Origin: Ornithodoros turicata
Lineage: Eukaryota; Arthropoda; Arachnida; Ixodida; Argasidae
Direction of reading: 5' to 3'
DNA: 64,000 bases
Assembly (NCBI RefSeq): GCF_037126465.1
Contig: NC_088206.1
Location: 28,274,790-28,338,789 of the forward strand
Part shown: positions 29,873 through 41,459 of the stretch, in pieces
How the letters are laid out: every line of letters starts with the position of its first letter
How positions within the stretch are numbered: position 1 is the first letter of the stretch
Notes under the pieces: generated by a model
The model's input: only the letters and a program-made list of their open reading frames with translations
What the model was told of the DNA's origin: nothing
Database searches by the model: none
Position numbers and translations under genes: made by a program

Positions 29873-31707
29873 TCGGCGGCTTCTGTCCTGAGGCAACTCC
29901 CTTCCTATATCTAAATCAAGCAGAATGATAGAGCACAGTGATGCTATGTGATAAGGCTCTCACTGAGGCCCCAACGCTTATTAAACAATGCTACGCGGTG
30001 AAGCTTCGCACGTACTAATTGTTAAAAAGAACACTCAACCCAAGCGAGAGTATGAAGAAACACAATTGCTCTCCCAGAACATTATGTGCAAACATAGTCA
30101 GCGCACGCAACACACTTTGCACTCCTGGAAGCACCATTAGAAACATAAATTTAGGATAATCGCACGGCGTCGCATTATGAACAAATTCATCTGATAAAAA
30201 AAAAATATGGGCTCACCTTCGCAGACGGGCACATGGATTCATAAACTAGCGGTACAGCAGGGCGCGAATTTCGGCCGCGTGGACAGCTCACGCGACTTTA
30301 GTCTGCCCATGCAGTTTTAGATAGATGGCGTTCAACATAAGCAATTAATTAAATCAAGCGGAATGACAAAAGCATAGTGATGCTATGTGGTGAGCCTCCA
30401 ACGCTTATTAAACCGAAATTGGTTGGTGCTATGCACGCCCGTACTCAACCGAAGCTGAGTATGAAGAAACTCAATTCCAGATTGCCTTCACAGAACATCC
30501 CGCGCAGTCGCGCCTCCGCGTTCCTTCTCTACTGGAAGCACCAATATTAGGATGGTCGCATTATGAACAAGTTCATCAACAAAATGGGCTCACCTCGTCA
30601 CATCCGTATGACGCACGTAGATCCTTGTCGCGCGACGTGGCACAGCAGGGCACTACTTCGGGCGCGTGGACAGCTCATACGATTTTAGCCTGCCTGCGCA
30701 CACAGGCTCAACATGCGATGACATACCAAAATGTCGCGCGCACCTTCCAGGCACCCGTTACCGTGCCAGCCGCACAGAAAACTAGATAGCCGGAACACAG
30801 GCGCATAATATAACCCTCTGGTTGGGGCCATCTGTTTTATATCAATGGTTGCTCGTTTCTGCAAGGTTGCAAGTCCGAGAAATTGGGTCACCTTGAAGGT
30901 GTGTTCGAGCCATCTGTCTTATATCAAAACGCGCTTCCACCCGTCACGGTGGGCCCTAGCGGAAAAAAATGTTGCGTTAAGGTGATGTAACGAGAAACTG
31001 AATCATCTCGTAAATAATGTTTTCCGAGGCCGCGCGTATTAAAACCAGCGATCACACAACGCTATGCGACCACCTGCTCATTGCCGAAACAAGCACCAAA
31101 AACAAAGGGTTCGCTTATGCAGTTTCCAAGAAGTTCCAAATGTCCTTCGCGCGCGCGCGCTCGGGCGTGATTGTGTAAACAAAATCGCACCACCGTCCAA
31201 GCGCGCATTTGAGTTCCGTCCGACCGTCAGCTGTGGGTCAAGCGCACGACGAGGAAAGTACGTCTCACTATATTGTCTTCAAGTTGAGGAGGCAACACTT
31301 GTTCTCATTTTCAGTTCATTCAGTGTACGTAGAAACTGAGAAGTCATATGTCACCTAAGCCAGTATCATCGTCTAAGCGAATATAGTTTGTGGAGAGGTT
31401 ACCACGCTTTCTTAAAGCAATTTTATACCATATCCCAAATGTTCAGCGCGATCAAACAAGTGAGAGCATTATGAAAAGAACACCGCTTCACACATCACGG
31501 CGCGTGCATGCCGTAATACCGTAGCTTGTTTCGGCTTGCTCAAACAAGTTCTGGCATTTAGTACTGTGCGTTGTGGTGAGGCGTGGGACACGTCGCGGTA
31601 AATGACGCGTATAATGGTGCCGATTTGTAGGAAACTCCGACATAAGAAAAGTGATGAGCATCGACTTGACAACCGCATAGGTGCGAAGGCCCAGTGTGTC
31701 GTGTGAG

Positions 31708-32046
31708 ATGGATCAGTTCGTATGCAAACGCATTCTGGCAGCTTTACAACGTCTAAACAACTTTTTAAATGGACACGGAGAAGAGAGTGATTTTAACGAC
31801 ATTTTGAGAGCTATTCCCGTGCGGACTACTCATAAAATAAGACAGTTTGTGAGATACAAGTTGGAACTGTTGGAGCGATATAGCAACGGAGAACCCATCA
31901 GCGAGACAATCGTAAATGCCGGGTTTTCCATCCCCGTGGTGCGTGACTACTGGAAAAAGAACCACACGAGCTTGGACATTACCGTCGTCGAGGGAAAGGA
32001 ACGTGTTGTCTCCTCGTTAGAAGACGTCTTCGCTAAAGTGTTGTGA
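31708..32046 (+). CDS. Unrecognised protein in the centre of the palindrome (112 aa)
   Basis: ATG 31708 opens a frame to TGA 32044-32046. I do not recognise the family. The product is charged and mostly helical in appearance: a leading leucine-rich helix (CKRILAALQRLNNFL), then IRQFVRYKLELLERY, a possible helix-turn-helix-like GFSIPVVRDYWKKN, and an acidic/hydrophobic end (SSLEDVFAKVL). No signal peptide or membrane segment. It is the only substantial frame in the unique centre on the plus strand. A role in binding the element's own repeats is a guess. The frame also continues upstream to 31681 without ATG. Confidence 0.5.
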   Translation: MDQFVCKRILAALQRLNNFLNGHGEESDFNDILRAIPVRTTHKIRQFVRYKLELLERYSNGEPISETIVNAGFSIPVVRDYWKKNHTSLDITVVEGKERVVSSLEDVFAKVL

Positions 32047-32352
32047 ATACCGTGTTTACTGTAAACAATTTCTTCATAATCTTTATTGATTTTTAGCAGC
32101 GAGATTATTGGTGGGAAGAGTATGCCTTTTTATGTGACATAAAGTTCGCATGAAATAAATGCGGGAATGAAGCAATCACTATATTTTTTATGATATAAAG
32201 CAAATCCAGCTCGCGAACGCGAACTACGCGGCGTATTGCCCACATTGAGGAGATATATGTAGTGACAGCGCGAAATCTTCATTGTTTACGTAGATTGAGA
32301 TCATCCATAGATTTTTTATGCAAATAAACGTTTATTTGCCTGTGCTGTTTCA

Positions 32353-32613
32353 CTAAATCCTTGGAAATATAAACCAGCCGCTCGCTTCGTAAATCATACA
32401 ACAACAACATTGATTCCGCTGATTGACCAGCACGCATAGCAGAAGGAGAGCTTGAAATATATCTACAGGTACAATGTCTTCGTATTCCGATGTCTTTAGG
32501 ACTTCATTGAGATTACGTGATATTTGTGCGTAAGCAATGAAGAAGAGGATGTCGAAACAAATGTCGGAGAATAATCCTTGAATCTCTTCAGTGTTTCCTA
32601 CAAATCGGCACCA
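32353..32613 (-). CDS. Possible second reading frame in the palindrome centre, no ATG
   Basis: The minus strand is open for about 86 codons between stops, starting just inside the right arm. It has a hydrophobic first third (SDICFDILFFIAYAQ) and later a VDIFQALLLLCVLVNQ helix and a run of four cysteines. No ATG opens it; an exon joined to upstream sequence is conceivable. I know no homologue, and it may be chance. Confidence 0.2.
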   Translation of the reverse strand, partial: WCRFVGNTEEIQGLFSDICFDILFFIAYAQISRNLNEVLKTSEYEDIVPVDIFQALLLLCVLVNQRNQCCCCMIYEASGWFIFPRI

Positions 32614-34362
32614 TTATACGCGTCATTTACCGCGACGTGTCCCACGCCTCACCACAACGCACAGTACTAAATGCCAGAACTTGTTTGAGCAAGCTGAAAC
32701 AAGCCATGGTATTACGGCATGCACGCGCCGTGATGTGTGAAGCGGTGTTCTTCTTTTCATAATGCTCTCACTTGTTTGATCGCGCAGAACATTTGGGATA
32801 TGGTATAAAATTGCTTTAAGAAAGCGTGGCAACCTCTCCACAAACTATACTCGCTTAGACGATGATACTGGCTTAGGTGACATATGCCTTCTCAGTTTCT
32901 ACGCACACCGAATGAACTGAAAATGAGAACAACTGTTACCTCCTCAACTTGAAGACAATATAGTGAGACGAACCTTCCTCGTCATGCGCTTGACCCACAG
33001 CCGACCGTCGGACGGAACTCAAATGCGCGCTTGGAGGGTGGTGCGATTTTCTTTACACAATCACGCCCAAGCGCGCGCCCGTTAGCCGCGAAGGACATTT
33101 GGAACTTCTTGGAAACTGCATAAGCGAACCCTTTGTTTTTGGTGCTTGTTTCGGCAATGAGCAGGTGGTCGCACAGCGTTGTGTGATCGCTGGTCTTAAT
33201 ACGCGCGGCCTCGGAAAACATGATTTACGAGGTGACCCAGTTTCTCGGAGAAGGCCTATTTACATCACCTTGACGCAACATTTTTTTCCGCTAGGGTCCG
33301 CCGCAGAGTTTGGCCATTAAGCGCGTTTTGATATAAAACAGATGGCTCGAACACATCTTCAAGGTGACCCAATTTCTCGGACTTGCAACCTTGCAGAAAC
33401 GAGCGACCATTGATATAAAACAGATGGCCCCAACCGGAGAGGTATATTACGCGCCTGTGTTTCGGCTATCTAGTTTTCTGTGCGGCTGGCACGGTAACGG
33501 GTGCCTGGAAGGTGCGCGCGACATTTTGGTATGTCATCGCATGTTGTGAGGTGTGCGCGGGCAGGCTGAATTCGTGTGAGCTGTCCACGCGCCCGAAGTA
33601 GTGCCCTCCTGTGCCGCGTCGCGCGACAAGAATCTACGTGCGCCATACGGATGTGATGAGGTGAGCCCATTTTCTTGATGAGCCTGTTCATAATGCGAGC
33701 ATTCCAATATTGATGCTTCCAGTAGAGAAGGAACGCGGAGGCGCGGGATGTTCTGTGAAGGCAATCTGGAATTGTGTTCCTTCATACTCAGCTTCGGTTG
33801 AGTAGGGCGTGCATATATAGCACCAACCAATTTCGGTTTAATAAGCGTTGAAGCCTCACCACATAGCATCACTGTGCTCTATGATTCTGCTTGATTTAGA
33901 TAATTTCTTATGTTGAACGCACACTGTCTAAAACTGGCTAAAGTCGCGTGAGCTGTCCACGCGGCCGAAATTCGCGCCCTGCTGTACCGCTAGTTTATGA
34001 ATCCATGTGCCAGTCAGTGACGCTCTTAAGGTGAGCCCATATTTCTTTTATGAGATGACCTTGTTCATAATGCGACGCCGCGCGATTATCCTAAATTTAT
34101 GTTTCTAATGGTGCTTCCAGTTGCGCTCTGTTTCGAAGGTACATCTGCGAGTTAGGTTGCGTGCGCTGGCTATGTTTGCACATAATGTTCTGGGAGAAGA
34201 ATTGTGTTTCTTCATACTTAACTTGGGTTGAGTGTTCTTTTTAACAATTAGTACGTGCGAAGCTTCACCGCGTAGCATTGTTTAATAAGCGTTGGGGCGT
34301 CAGTGAGAACCTTATCACATAGCATCACTGTGCTCTATCATTCTGCTTGATTTAGATAATTT

Positions 34363-35370
34363 CTTATGTTGAGCGCACACTGTCTAAAACTGCATGGGCA
34401 GGCTAAAGTCGCGTGAGCTGCCCACGCGCCGTCTACGCCGTCAGAAATTCGTATTTCAGATCTTGCTGCATGGTGCTCGTGAATCTATGTGCCCGTCTGC
34501 GAAGGTGAGCACATCTTTTTTTTGTTTCGAGATGAAGTTGTTCATAATGCGACGTTGTGTCCTGAGCTTATATTCCTAATGGTGCTTCCAGGTGTGCGAG
34601 GTGTGTTGCGTGCGCTGACAGAATGTTCTGGGAGAGCAATTGTGTTTCTTCATACTCAGCTTGGGTTGAGTCTGCTTTTTAAGATTGAGTGCATTTTTGT
34701 GTGATCATCCTAAATTTATATTTCTAATGGTGCTTCTTACTGTTCAGTAGTGCTCGTGCGAACGCGGGGGTGTGTCGCGTGAAATGTACGCTGGCTTTGT
34801 TTGAACAGAATATTCTGAAGGGCGCAATGTAAAATTGTGTTTCTTCATACTCAGCTTAGGTTGAGTCTTCTTTTTTTAAGCTTGAGTACGTGCGAAGCTT
34901 CACTGCATAGCATTGTTTAATAAGCGTTGGAGCGTCAGTGCGTCTTGAGCTTCAGCACATAGCGCCACTATGCTATTGTCATTCTGATCAATTTATTTAA
35001 TATCGTGTGTTGAATGCGCGCTGTCTAAAATAAAAACGGACCCAAGCTCTATAGGGTTCATTGATCATTCAAGTTGTTTTTCTCTCAAGCCAGCTTCTCT
35101 GCACAGCATCAACTATCGATGTTTTCTCGATCATGTGCTTCTTCCTGCTTATTTCGAACGCGTGCTGGCTTCCCTGATTAGCATCACGATGAGTTTTTTT
35201 TTTGCACTTAGTTTAATACACATTGAAACCTTTTTTTTTTGGTTCTGTCACAAAATTCGTTCTCAAGAATGAACGCGCTCCATTGCATCATTTGCCATTC
35301 TGCTTGATTGAAACAATTTTTAGGTTGAACTGCAAAGCACACACATCCTAAACGATCTTATAAGCTTGTT
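34363..35370. repeat. Further diverged copies of the palindrome's outer-arm repeat
   Basis: The outer-arm unit (CTTGATTTAGATAATTTC, GCACACTGTCTAAAACTG, AAGTCGCGTGAGCTG, ATAATGCGAC, TAATGGTGCTTCCAG, GAATTGTGTTTCTTCATAC, TTGAGTGTTC, AATAAGCGTTGG) starts at 33.89 kb and again at 34.35 kb. It recurs in decayed form near 34.98 and 35.29 kb. Steps are about 455, 635 and 310 bp. The left arm has only about two such units. No gene is seen. Confidence 0.7.
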
Positions 35371-35380
35371 CTCAGGGGTG

Positions 35381-36345
35381 GGCTTGACCTAACGCATGCA
35401 TGCAACCAGGTGAAGCCAACTTTACTCGTGTATAGTGTGTTTGGAGATATGTACCCTAAACACGTTTTTTTTTAAATTTCCCATTAGCAACTGTGACTAT
35501 GTGAACAGCGAGAGGCGGCGGCATGTAAGCTGTTCAGCCTTCTAACGCTGGCTCTCTAGAAGTATGAACCAGTTGGATAGAAATGAGTCACCAATGCAAT
35601 GGCAGCTGTCCATCTTTGCAAAGACAGGCGGCGCCATCTCTTGTATGTGTAGGGCCGCCGTCAGAGCATGTGAAAAAGTTTCATTGTGAACCAGTGAGCA
35701 GCAGATGGGGTGGGCTTGACCCAACGCACGCATGCAACCAGGTGAAGCCAACTTTACTCGTGTATAGTGTGTTTGGAGATATGTACCCTAAACACGTTTT
35801 TTTTTCCCCGTTAGCAACTGTGGCTATGTGAACAGCGGGAGGCGGCGGCATGAAGGCTGTTCAGCCTTCTAACGCTGGCTCTCTAGAAGTATGAATCAGT
35901 TGGATAGAAATGAGTCACCAATGCAATGGCAGCTGTCCATCTTTGCAAAGACAAGCGGCGCCATCTCTTCTATGTGTAGGGCAGAGCATGTGAAAAAGTT
36001 TCATTTTGAACCAGTGAGCAACCAGATGGGGTGGGCTTCACGTAACGCACGCATGCAATCGGGGGAAGCCAACTTTACTTGTGTAGAGCGTGTTTTGAGA
36101 TGTGTACCTGAAAATGTTTTTTTTTTCCATTTCCAACTTTGTGTATGTGAACAGCGAGAGGCGGCGGCATGTAAGCTGTTCAGCCTTCTAACGCTGGCTC
36201 TCTAGAAGTATGAACCAGTTGGAAATGAGTCACCAATGCAATGGCAGCTGTCCATCTTTGCAAAGAAGGTAATCACAAGCGGCGCCATCTCTTGTATGTG
36301 TAGGGCAGAGCATGTGAAAAAGTTTCATTGTGAACCAGTGAGCAG
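35381..36345. repeat. About 325-bp tandem repeat, three copies
   Basis: GGCTTGACC-type starts at about 35381, 35713 and 36034 mark three copies (steps 332 and 321). Each has GAAGCCAACTTTACT, a T run, AACAGCGAGAGGCGGCGGCATG, GCTGGCTCTCTAGAAGTATGAA, AGCTGTCCATCTTTG and GCGGCGCCATCTCTT. The last part recurs singly at 36.73 kb. No coding function. Confidence 0.9.
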
Positions 36346-38330
36346 CCGCGGATAGAGGCATGGGCCAATAGCAGTTGGAGCCTACCAGCCCCAGGCTAAA
36401 CCTATCTTATGGTAAAAGTTTCAATATCCCACAGTTATACTTATATTATCTCATCTAGAGATTAGAGGGAGTAGCAGTTGGGTCTACCGATGAGTGGAAG
36501 TGCAGTTGGAGCCTGTTAGGGAGCTCTAGACATAAGTGACCAATGAGAGGCTTGTAGTCAGATGGGCCAATGAGCAGACCACTTGCAGTTAGATGAACCA
36601 ATAGCAGTTGGTGTCTATCGAGGGAGCTGAGTGACCAATGAGCGCAAGAGATGACCGGGATCTCTCTGATGCAGCTGAACCAACCCACAGCTGGACCAAT
36701 GCAGTTAGAACGGACGTAATCAACACCCGCTTCGCAGCTGTCCATCTTTGGAAAGACGGTATACAACCGGCGCCATCTATTGTATGTGTAGGGAACCTTC
36801 TTTGGCGCCGTCAGAGCATGTGAAAGAGTTTCATTGTGAACCAGTGAGAAGCCGCGGATGGAGGCATGGGCCGATAGAAGTAGGAGCTTACCAGCCCCCC
36901 CGGCTAAACCTATCTTATGGTAAAAGTTCCAATATCCCACAGTTAAACTTATATTATCTCATCTAGAGATTAGAGGGAGTAGCAGTCGAGTCTAGTGAGG
37001 AGTGGAAGTGACCAATTCGAGCCTGTTAGGGCGCTCTACACATAAGTGACCAATGAGAGGCTTGTAGTCAGATGGGCCAATGAGCACTTGCAGTGAGATG
37101 AGCCAGGTGGCATCTACCAAGGGAGCTCAGTGACCAATGAGCACAAGAGATGACCGGGATCTCTCTGATGCAGCTGAAGCAACCCACAGCTGGACCAGGA
37201 GGCTGTTGTACCAAATAAAGGTTGAAATCAACAATTGTCGTGTGTCTCGTCTGAAGCTGCTGCATTGTGGTTTAGGAGCGACAGGCTAGCCAATCACTGT
37301 TCAGTAGGCTTAGCGTGGACCAGTCAGCGCACGACATCGGTAGGCTTCGGTGTGAAGGGACAATCAGTAGGCTTAACGTGCTTCGGCTTAGAAGTCAGTA
37401 GGCTTAGAATGGACCAATCAGCATGAAGTAGGCAGAGCTAGTGAAGAGTTGCGCCATCTGGTGTCAGTGGGCTTAGAATGGGCCAGTGAAGGCCAATCGG
37501 TAGCAGCCAATTAGAGTGTTTAGAAAGTCTGGTAGAGTGATCAGTAGGCTTAGCGTGGACTGGCTTAGAAGTCAGTAGGCTTAGAATGGACCAATCAACG
37601 CGAAGTGGGTAGAGCCATTAAAGAGTTGCGCCACGAGGTAAGTAGCATGGACCAATCAGGGCGAGCCACAGCAGAACCAAACCGTGCCCTATGACGCAAT
37701 TGGACCAATGGCATAATTTCTATTAAATGTGTAGGAAACCTTCTTCGGCGCCGTCAGAGCATGCGCAGAAACGTTGTGAACCAATGAGCAGCAGGATGGA
37801 GGCATGCGGTTAGCACGGGCCAATAGCAGTTGGAGCCTACCAGCGTATGACCCCCGCTAAACTTATCTTATGGGAAAAGTTACAATCTCCCACAGTTAAA
37901 TTTATCTCATCTAGAGATGAGTGTGAGTGAGCAATGAGTGGCTTGCAGTTCAATGGATCCATAGGAGTGGGTGAGTGACCACTTGCTGTTAGATGGACCA
38001 ATCGGAGTTGGAGCCTATGAGGGAGCTGTGACCAACTAGAACCAATAAGGAGCTGGCCAATCAGTGGGCTTAAACGGGCCAATCAGATGGCTTAGAAAGT
38101 TTGGGAGAGTGATCAGTAGGCTTAGAATGGACCAATCAGCGGAGCCGGTTAATTAGCATAAAGGGGCGGAGCTGTGCTCAGCGATATGCATGCACCAATC
38201 AGCGTGAAGTGGGCGGAGCCGAGAAATTAGCATAAAGGGGCGGAGCTACAGTCAACCAATCAATGATCAGTAAGCTTAGCATGGGCCAATCAACGTGAAG
38301 TGGGCGGAGCTAATGGCGGCCAATCAGATG
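36346..38330. repeat. Complex repeat rich in CCAAT motifs
   Basis: About 2 kb is built from loosely repeated phrases: GGGCCAATAGCAGTTGGAGCC, GTGACCAATGAG, GACCAATCAGCGTGAAGTGGGCGGAGC, ATTAGCATAAAGGGGCGGAGC. A longer unit (AAACCTATCTTATGG... CTCATCTAGAGAT) appears at about 36.4, 36.9 and 37.86 kb. I count roughly 30 CCAAT pentamers, almost all on the plus strand, with several GGGCGG or GGGGCGG words toward 38.15-38.32 kb. No gene is supported in either strand. Confidence 0.8.
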
Positions 38331-38331
38331 G

Positions 38332-38432
38332 CTTTGGATTTGGCTTGTGTTGGATTAGAACTGGATTGTGTTGGATTATAACTGGATTATGGCTCAGAAT
38401 TGGATTCGAATTGGATTGGAATTGGATTAGAG
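38332..38432. repeat. TGGATT-type minisatellite
   Basis: TTGGATT words recur about every 6-14 bp (GTGTTGGATTAGAACTGGAT and similar). It closes the CCAAT-rich block. Confidence 0.8.
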
Positions 38433-38458
38433 AACACTCTTGGCTATAGGACACACTT

Positions 38459-38690
38459 CTATACTACTCGCGTGTTGTTATCTACACGAGTATCGATTTC
38501 ATTTTGTTTAGCTGATAACGCTGCGATCTTGGACTCCAAGTTTGCCATCTTTTCAAGAACAGTTGGCACTTTCGCACCGTTACTACGTATTTCCAGCAGA
38601 ATAGCTGTGAGTGATGGTTCAGACCTTGATTCTGCCTGTTGAGTCCGTGCATTGTTTAAAACACATGTGGGGCAAGACCGAGCTTGCGTT
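38459..38690 (-). pseudogene. Possible LINE ORF1 fragment (coiled coil)
   Basis: The minus frame reads a CPTC pair, then a helical segment with heptad character (LEKMANLESKIAALSAKQNE), to a stop at 38459-38461. Such a Cys-pair plus coiled coil resembles ORF1 ends of CR1-like LINEs. It is short and bounded by stops, so this is a weak call. Confidence 0.3.
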
Positions 38691-40006
38691 CAGCAGTGGA
38701 TAAAGCTTTGTATGACGTTTTTGTCAGACCAGATCACTTGCCAGCAGGATACAAATTACACTTACGCTGCGGAAAGCAGCGGCACACCATTCACTGGCCT
38801 TGCTTAGACGGTATAAGAAAACGCAGATTAGCTCTTCAGCAAAGGGCACCGCCTTGTTTTTTATCAAGTCAGGGAAGTATTCGGAGCTCTTATCCTGCAG
38901 CAAGGAGTTTGGTCGTACTTTTTATGCTCATTAGGCATATGTTGCTGTTTTTGCCTGAGGCATGGCTAGAACAATCAACAGAGCCTGTGTAGTGCAGCAA
39001 TAATGACCATTTGCAGATGAAATCATTGTAGTTTCGACGAGAACAAAAATAAAAAATAATGAGATACACGACCGCTTATACCTTCGTACATTTGATTTTC
39101 CGCACTCAGTGAAACCATAACAAGTATTTCAGTTTCTGCTGCTCTAATGCCAATTTCTTTTCCGCCTCATGGTAATCAAGAACGCGTGATGGTCTTCCCT
39201 ATCTGGATTACAACTTCCACCGTCATCGGATTGCTTGCACGAGTCATTGCTAATGAGCGCGTGAATGGCTCCCATTTTCGTATTTGCCACACTTCTCAAT
39301 CTATGTAGAACTCCATGCACCGTAGTGCTCTCCTCTAGGTTAGGTTAGGTTGGATTGGGTTAGCGCTCGCCCCCACCCCCTCCGGTGAAGTACTTCCGAA
39401 GCCTCTGCAGATGCATAGGTTACTCCCGTCGGTATGGCTTTACGTCAGCGAGACGAAATGACAGTCGAGCAGTAGTTTTGTGAAGTAATATGACAATCAT
39501 AGTTTGCAAACAGAGAGCACAATACGAGTCTTGGAAGTTGTTTATTCTGTACATGGAAAGCTGGTGAATGTCTTGTTAGAAGTGCGATTCCTTTTGAGAA
39601 GTGACCCACTTGGCAAGGAGGAGGAACAGCTTCCGTTAACGATACACTAAGATTGTTGTTATAATCAGTCATCTTTTATCCGACATTGACAGAGCTTATG
39701 TAGGGAGAAGGGAGATCGACCTCCGGTCATAGAAGACTTATATTGAGCGAGGTTGAAGTCTACATAGGTGTTTTTACCAGTTCACCAATGTGGATTAGTG
39801 ACCCAGTTAACTAACAGCAACTGACACGATCGGTAAATATGACCAGTATATTAATGCAGGGTGCATTGACATCGCCAGAGCAATTTGAAAAGAGCAACAC
39901 ACATTTCTCGGCATTTTCGGGCATCCGGTACCTTACATGAACCAATTTGTATTGTGCAGTGTTTTCACAAATATCTTGCAGCAGAGAAGCACGCATAAGG
40001 GACAGG
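38691..40006. other. Unassigned DNA
   Basis: No gene is supported. A short TTAGG-like run (TAGGTTAGGTTAGGTTGG, about 39336-39353) is an interstitial, not terminal, repeat. Plus-strand frame 38684-38992 has no recognisable features. Confidence 0.4.
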
Positions 40007-40348
40007 CTACAGATAGCGTTGGTTGTCCAACATTTTAGCATACACATCGCGGACATCATTGAAACGGAAAACTCGAAGGGTTGCAATTTCTTTCATTGCG
40101 TCCTGAAACCAGCGGCCAGTGAAGCTTTCAGGCCCTATGGTACCAGGATTGGCGTAGAGAAAATTAGCGTTGGATAGGTCCACGTAAGATAAGTTCCCTG
40201 TGCCCGAGAGCCTGTCGATTTTCATCCATAGGACCATGACGATATCATTGTAGTACGTGGTTTGGTTCCTGTAGACGTAAGTTCCGTTCTTGGGGTCGTA
40301 CGGAGCTACAGCTGAGTGGTACGTCGGTGCATTGGCTCGAAATACAAC
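40007..40348 (-). CDS. Candidate host-gene exon, unknown protein
   Basis: The minus strand shows a pyrimidine-containing acceptor (TTCTCATGCAG) ending at 40349. An open segment of about 113 codons follows with complex composition: TYHSAVAPYDPKNGTYVY, NQTTYYNDIVMVLWMKID, LSYVDLSNANFLYANP and FTGRWFQDAMKEI. Two N-glycosylation-type sites (NGT, NQT) and W/Y-rich content suggest a secreted or extracellular protein. The frame ends at a stop at 40007-40009. No donor was found in this frame, so it is either a last exon or broken. I do not recognise the family. More minus-strand coding-like text lies at about 40530-40700. Confidence 0.35.
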   Translation of the reverse strand, partial: VVFRANAPTYHSAVAPYDPKNGTYVYRNQTTYYNDIVMVLWMKIDRLSGTGNLSYVDLSNANFLYANPGTIGPESFTGRWFQDAMKEIATLRVFRFNDVRDVYAKMLDNQRYL

Positions 40349-40988
40349 CTGCATGAGAATGATATCAGAATGTTACAGCTACACGATAATGTTACGTCCC
40401 TCATCACGATATACATTTTGGGTTATATAGATAGGCATCCGCGTTTCCAGTTTCGGTTTTGCAATTGAAGCCGAGGCAAAGCCGATGAGCATGCGGCGCC
40501 AAAACTTTGATTTTTAACAAGAAAGAAAAATAAGCACACCGCCGATTGCGCGTAACCATCAGATATCCGTATCACTTTATCCTCCATTCCCAAATATTCA
40601 AGTTCTCCACGTTCCAATTGTAACAGTAAATATGTATCGTCTCCCCGGCATATTTCATTAAGGACTGCTGTGTGTTGACAGGGCAGGGAGGGGCATTACG
40701 AAAAGCTTCCTCTAGTGTTTTACACGCTTGTTCTCGCGTAGTGACAATTGTAGACCTTTGCAGCATGAAGAGCATAGTTCCCCTTTTCCCTTGTGCAGTA
40801 CTATTTCCCTCAGTGTGCGAAAGGAGATGATTTTGAATAATTGTAATTGTTTGTGTGGCAATCTAAAGGGACAGTCACATCCGGAAGAAACCCATCTATG
40901 AAACCGATGCCGGCGTCAGCCGACAGTGTACCCGGCTAATTTTTCGTCAGAAGAGTGTTTAGATTTTAAGATCAGTGCTGCTTCCGCA

Positions 40989-41459
40989 CAGAGCCATTTA
41001 TAGGGAGAGTTTTTCTTTTGCCGCCTGATGGGTGGAGCCTATTTTGACGTCAGAGTCGTCGTTGCGCCGCCCAAAAAGCCTAAATCCAAGCAGAATCCAC
41101 TTATCAGCCATCTGGTGCGCGCCAAATTGATTCTGTGCGCCAGCTGGTCGACAGCTTTGTTGTCCCACTAAATGTAATCTACGGGAATAACCGGCTTAGG
41201 ACCCACAGCCGCCTGTGATAAGGGGGGCTTTGTTGCCAAACTGAAAGAGTTCAAGGACGAAGGGCTTTCGAAGGACGATGTAGGCACGTGTCTTCCCTCC
41301 TTGCATCGTAAACGATCAGCATCAATATGGCGTCGGCGACCGGCTGACGACGGGATAACAATAAAGCACGGCGAGGGAGGTCGCTTAGCCGTGACGTCGC
41401 ATGACGCGCTTCAAGTTAGGCTCCTCCTAATGGTCAAACTCTCCCTATAAACGGCTCTG
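40989..41459. mobile_element. hAT-type MITE (471 bp)
   Basis: Terminal inverted repeats read CAGAGCC(A/G)TTTATAGGGAG. Immediately outside lie CTTCCGCA (40981-40988) and CTTCCGCG (41460-41467), an 8-bp duplication with one mismatch. Eight-bp duplications and CAGAG termini are hAT features. The interior has no transposase. The imperfect duplication suggests moderate age. Confidence 0.75.

Larger units (their letters stand above)
28550..29911 (+). mobile_element. Penelope-like element fragment
   Basis: The fragment contains the GIY-YIG endonuclease and a 3' region of about 490 bp that ends with a hammerhead-like motif (29828-29870) shortly before the junction with the palindromic element at about 29912. 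No RT motifs survive upstream; the 5' limit is uncertain. The coding sequence is on the plus strand. Confidence 0.6.
29912..34362. mobile_element. 4.4-kb palindromic (foldback-like) element with Maverick-related arms
   Basis: The left part, 29912 to about 31640, and the right part, about 32598 to 34362, are imperfect reverse complements. Outer ends match (CTAAATCAAGCAGAATGATAG against CTATCATTCTGCTTGATTTAG). Inner ends match (GCCGATTTGTAGGAAAC against GTTTCCTACAAATCGGC). The arms contain internal repeats of about 450 bp at the outer side and diverged single units of the 129-bp array near 30.8-31.0 and 33.2-33.4 kb. The centre, about 31640-32598, is unique and carries one clear reading frame. 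The inner arm equals Maverick-flanking DNA at 11.8-12.9 kb. It is either a non-autonomous Maverick derivative with giant inverted repeats or a foldback element. The target duplication is not resolved because the left edge abuts Penelope sequence. Confidence 0.75.

Noticed and set aside
38684..38992. 102-residue plus-strand protein
   Set aside because: No motif, no homologue known to me, and the minus strand in the same area looks more like a LINE fragment.
39336..39362. Telomere repeat (TTAGG)n
   Set aside because: Only three units, internal and degenerate; a short interstitial run.
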